Below are positions 15,293-15,325 of a stretch of 15,325 bases of DNA, piece after piece; position 1 is the first letter of the stretch, and every line of letters begins with the position of its first letter. This DNA is from Prevotellaceae bacterium UBA6858 (GTDB taxonomy: Bacteria > Bacteroidota > Bacteroidia > Bacteroidales > Bacteroidaceae): positions 1 to 15,325 of the forward strand of contig DKDC01000016.1 of NCBI GenBank assembly GCA_002451695.1, given 5' to 3'. Below the pieces are notes generated by a model. The model was given only the letters and a program-made list of their open reading frames with translations, made no database searches and was not told where the DNA came from. The translations under genes were made by a program, and so were the position numbers.

Positions 15293-15325
15293 ACTACATA
15301 GGACATAGGAAAAACTACATAGGAC
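15293..15325. repeat. 21-base-period tandem array, copy D (cut by window edge)
   Basis: One full unit starts at 15293 and twelve bases of a second start at 15314; both have the core ACTACATAGGAC. The two cores are identical, so here the second unit is direct, unlike the inverted second unit in copies A and B. Confidence 0.8.

Larger units (their letters stand above)
14937..15325. other. Intergenic region upstream of the 529-residue protein gene
   Basis: This 389-base stretch, cut by the window edge, has no credible gene. It holds the promoter above, three copies of the GGCGTAT palindrome (15091-15117, 15160-15178, 15243-15261) and the start of a 21-base array (15293 on). It is the densest cluster of the dispersed repeat in the window. 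Confidence 0.7.

Overview
The window looks like a piece of a Bacteroidales chromosome, most likely Prevotella or a close relative. Three things point there. The promoters carry the Bacteroidetes -7 box TAnnTTTG. Several secreted proteins end in a GIYtxxGxxL...LPxGxYIIGxKK-type C-terminal tail typical of Bacteroidetes. The gene content is secreted glycan-degrading enzymes. The assignment to genus is inference.

There are seven genes in four transcription units. (1) A minus-strand operon spans 286-6880. It is transcribed from a promoter near 6914-6921 and encodes, in order, a small ricin/lectin-like secreted protein with a sorting tail, two tandem paralogous sialate-O-acetylesterase-family (SGNH) esterases, and an 880-residue clan GH-A protein with three barrel-like repeats. 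Gaps are only 7-33 bases, and a hairpin at 230-260 lies just beyond the last stop. (2) A single large minus-strand gene at 7400-11416 encodes a LacZ-like GH2 beta-galactosidase with a C-terminal F5/8 type C (CBM32-like) domain. (3) A plus-strand nagA (12021-13196) is the only cytoplasmic enzyme in the window. It has a canonical promoter and a strong terminator. (4) A minus-strand gene (13347-14936) encodes a secreted two-repeat protein with a sorting tail. It converges on nagA, and back-to-back terminators separate the two.

The gene products fit together as a glycan-deacetylating and depolymerising set: binding protein, esterases, GH-A hydrolase and beta-galactosidase outside the cytoplasm, with NagA processing GlcNAc-6-phosphate inside. 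No SusC/SusD pair, regulator or transporter is visible, so the target glycan (host O-glycan or acetylated plant polysaccharide) cannot be fixed from the sequence.

The most unusual content is of two kinds. First, the 880-residue hydrolase keeps both catalytic glutamates only in its first repeat; repeats 2 and 3 have Gln/Asn and Arg/Lys at those places. Second, all three long intergenic regions and the left window edge carry a composite dispersed repeat. It consists of a GGGCGTATG/CATACGCCC palindrome followed 31-52 bases later by a short array of strictly 21-base tandem units, some of them inverted. Near 15154-15267 two palindromes form a MITE-like 114-base element with perfect 26-base inverted ends.
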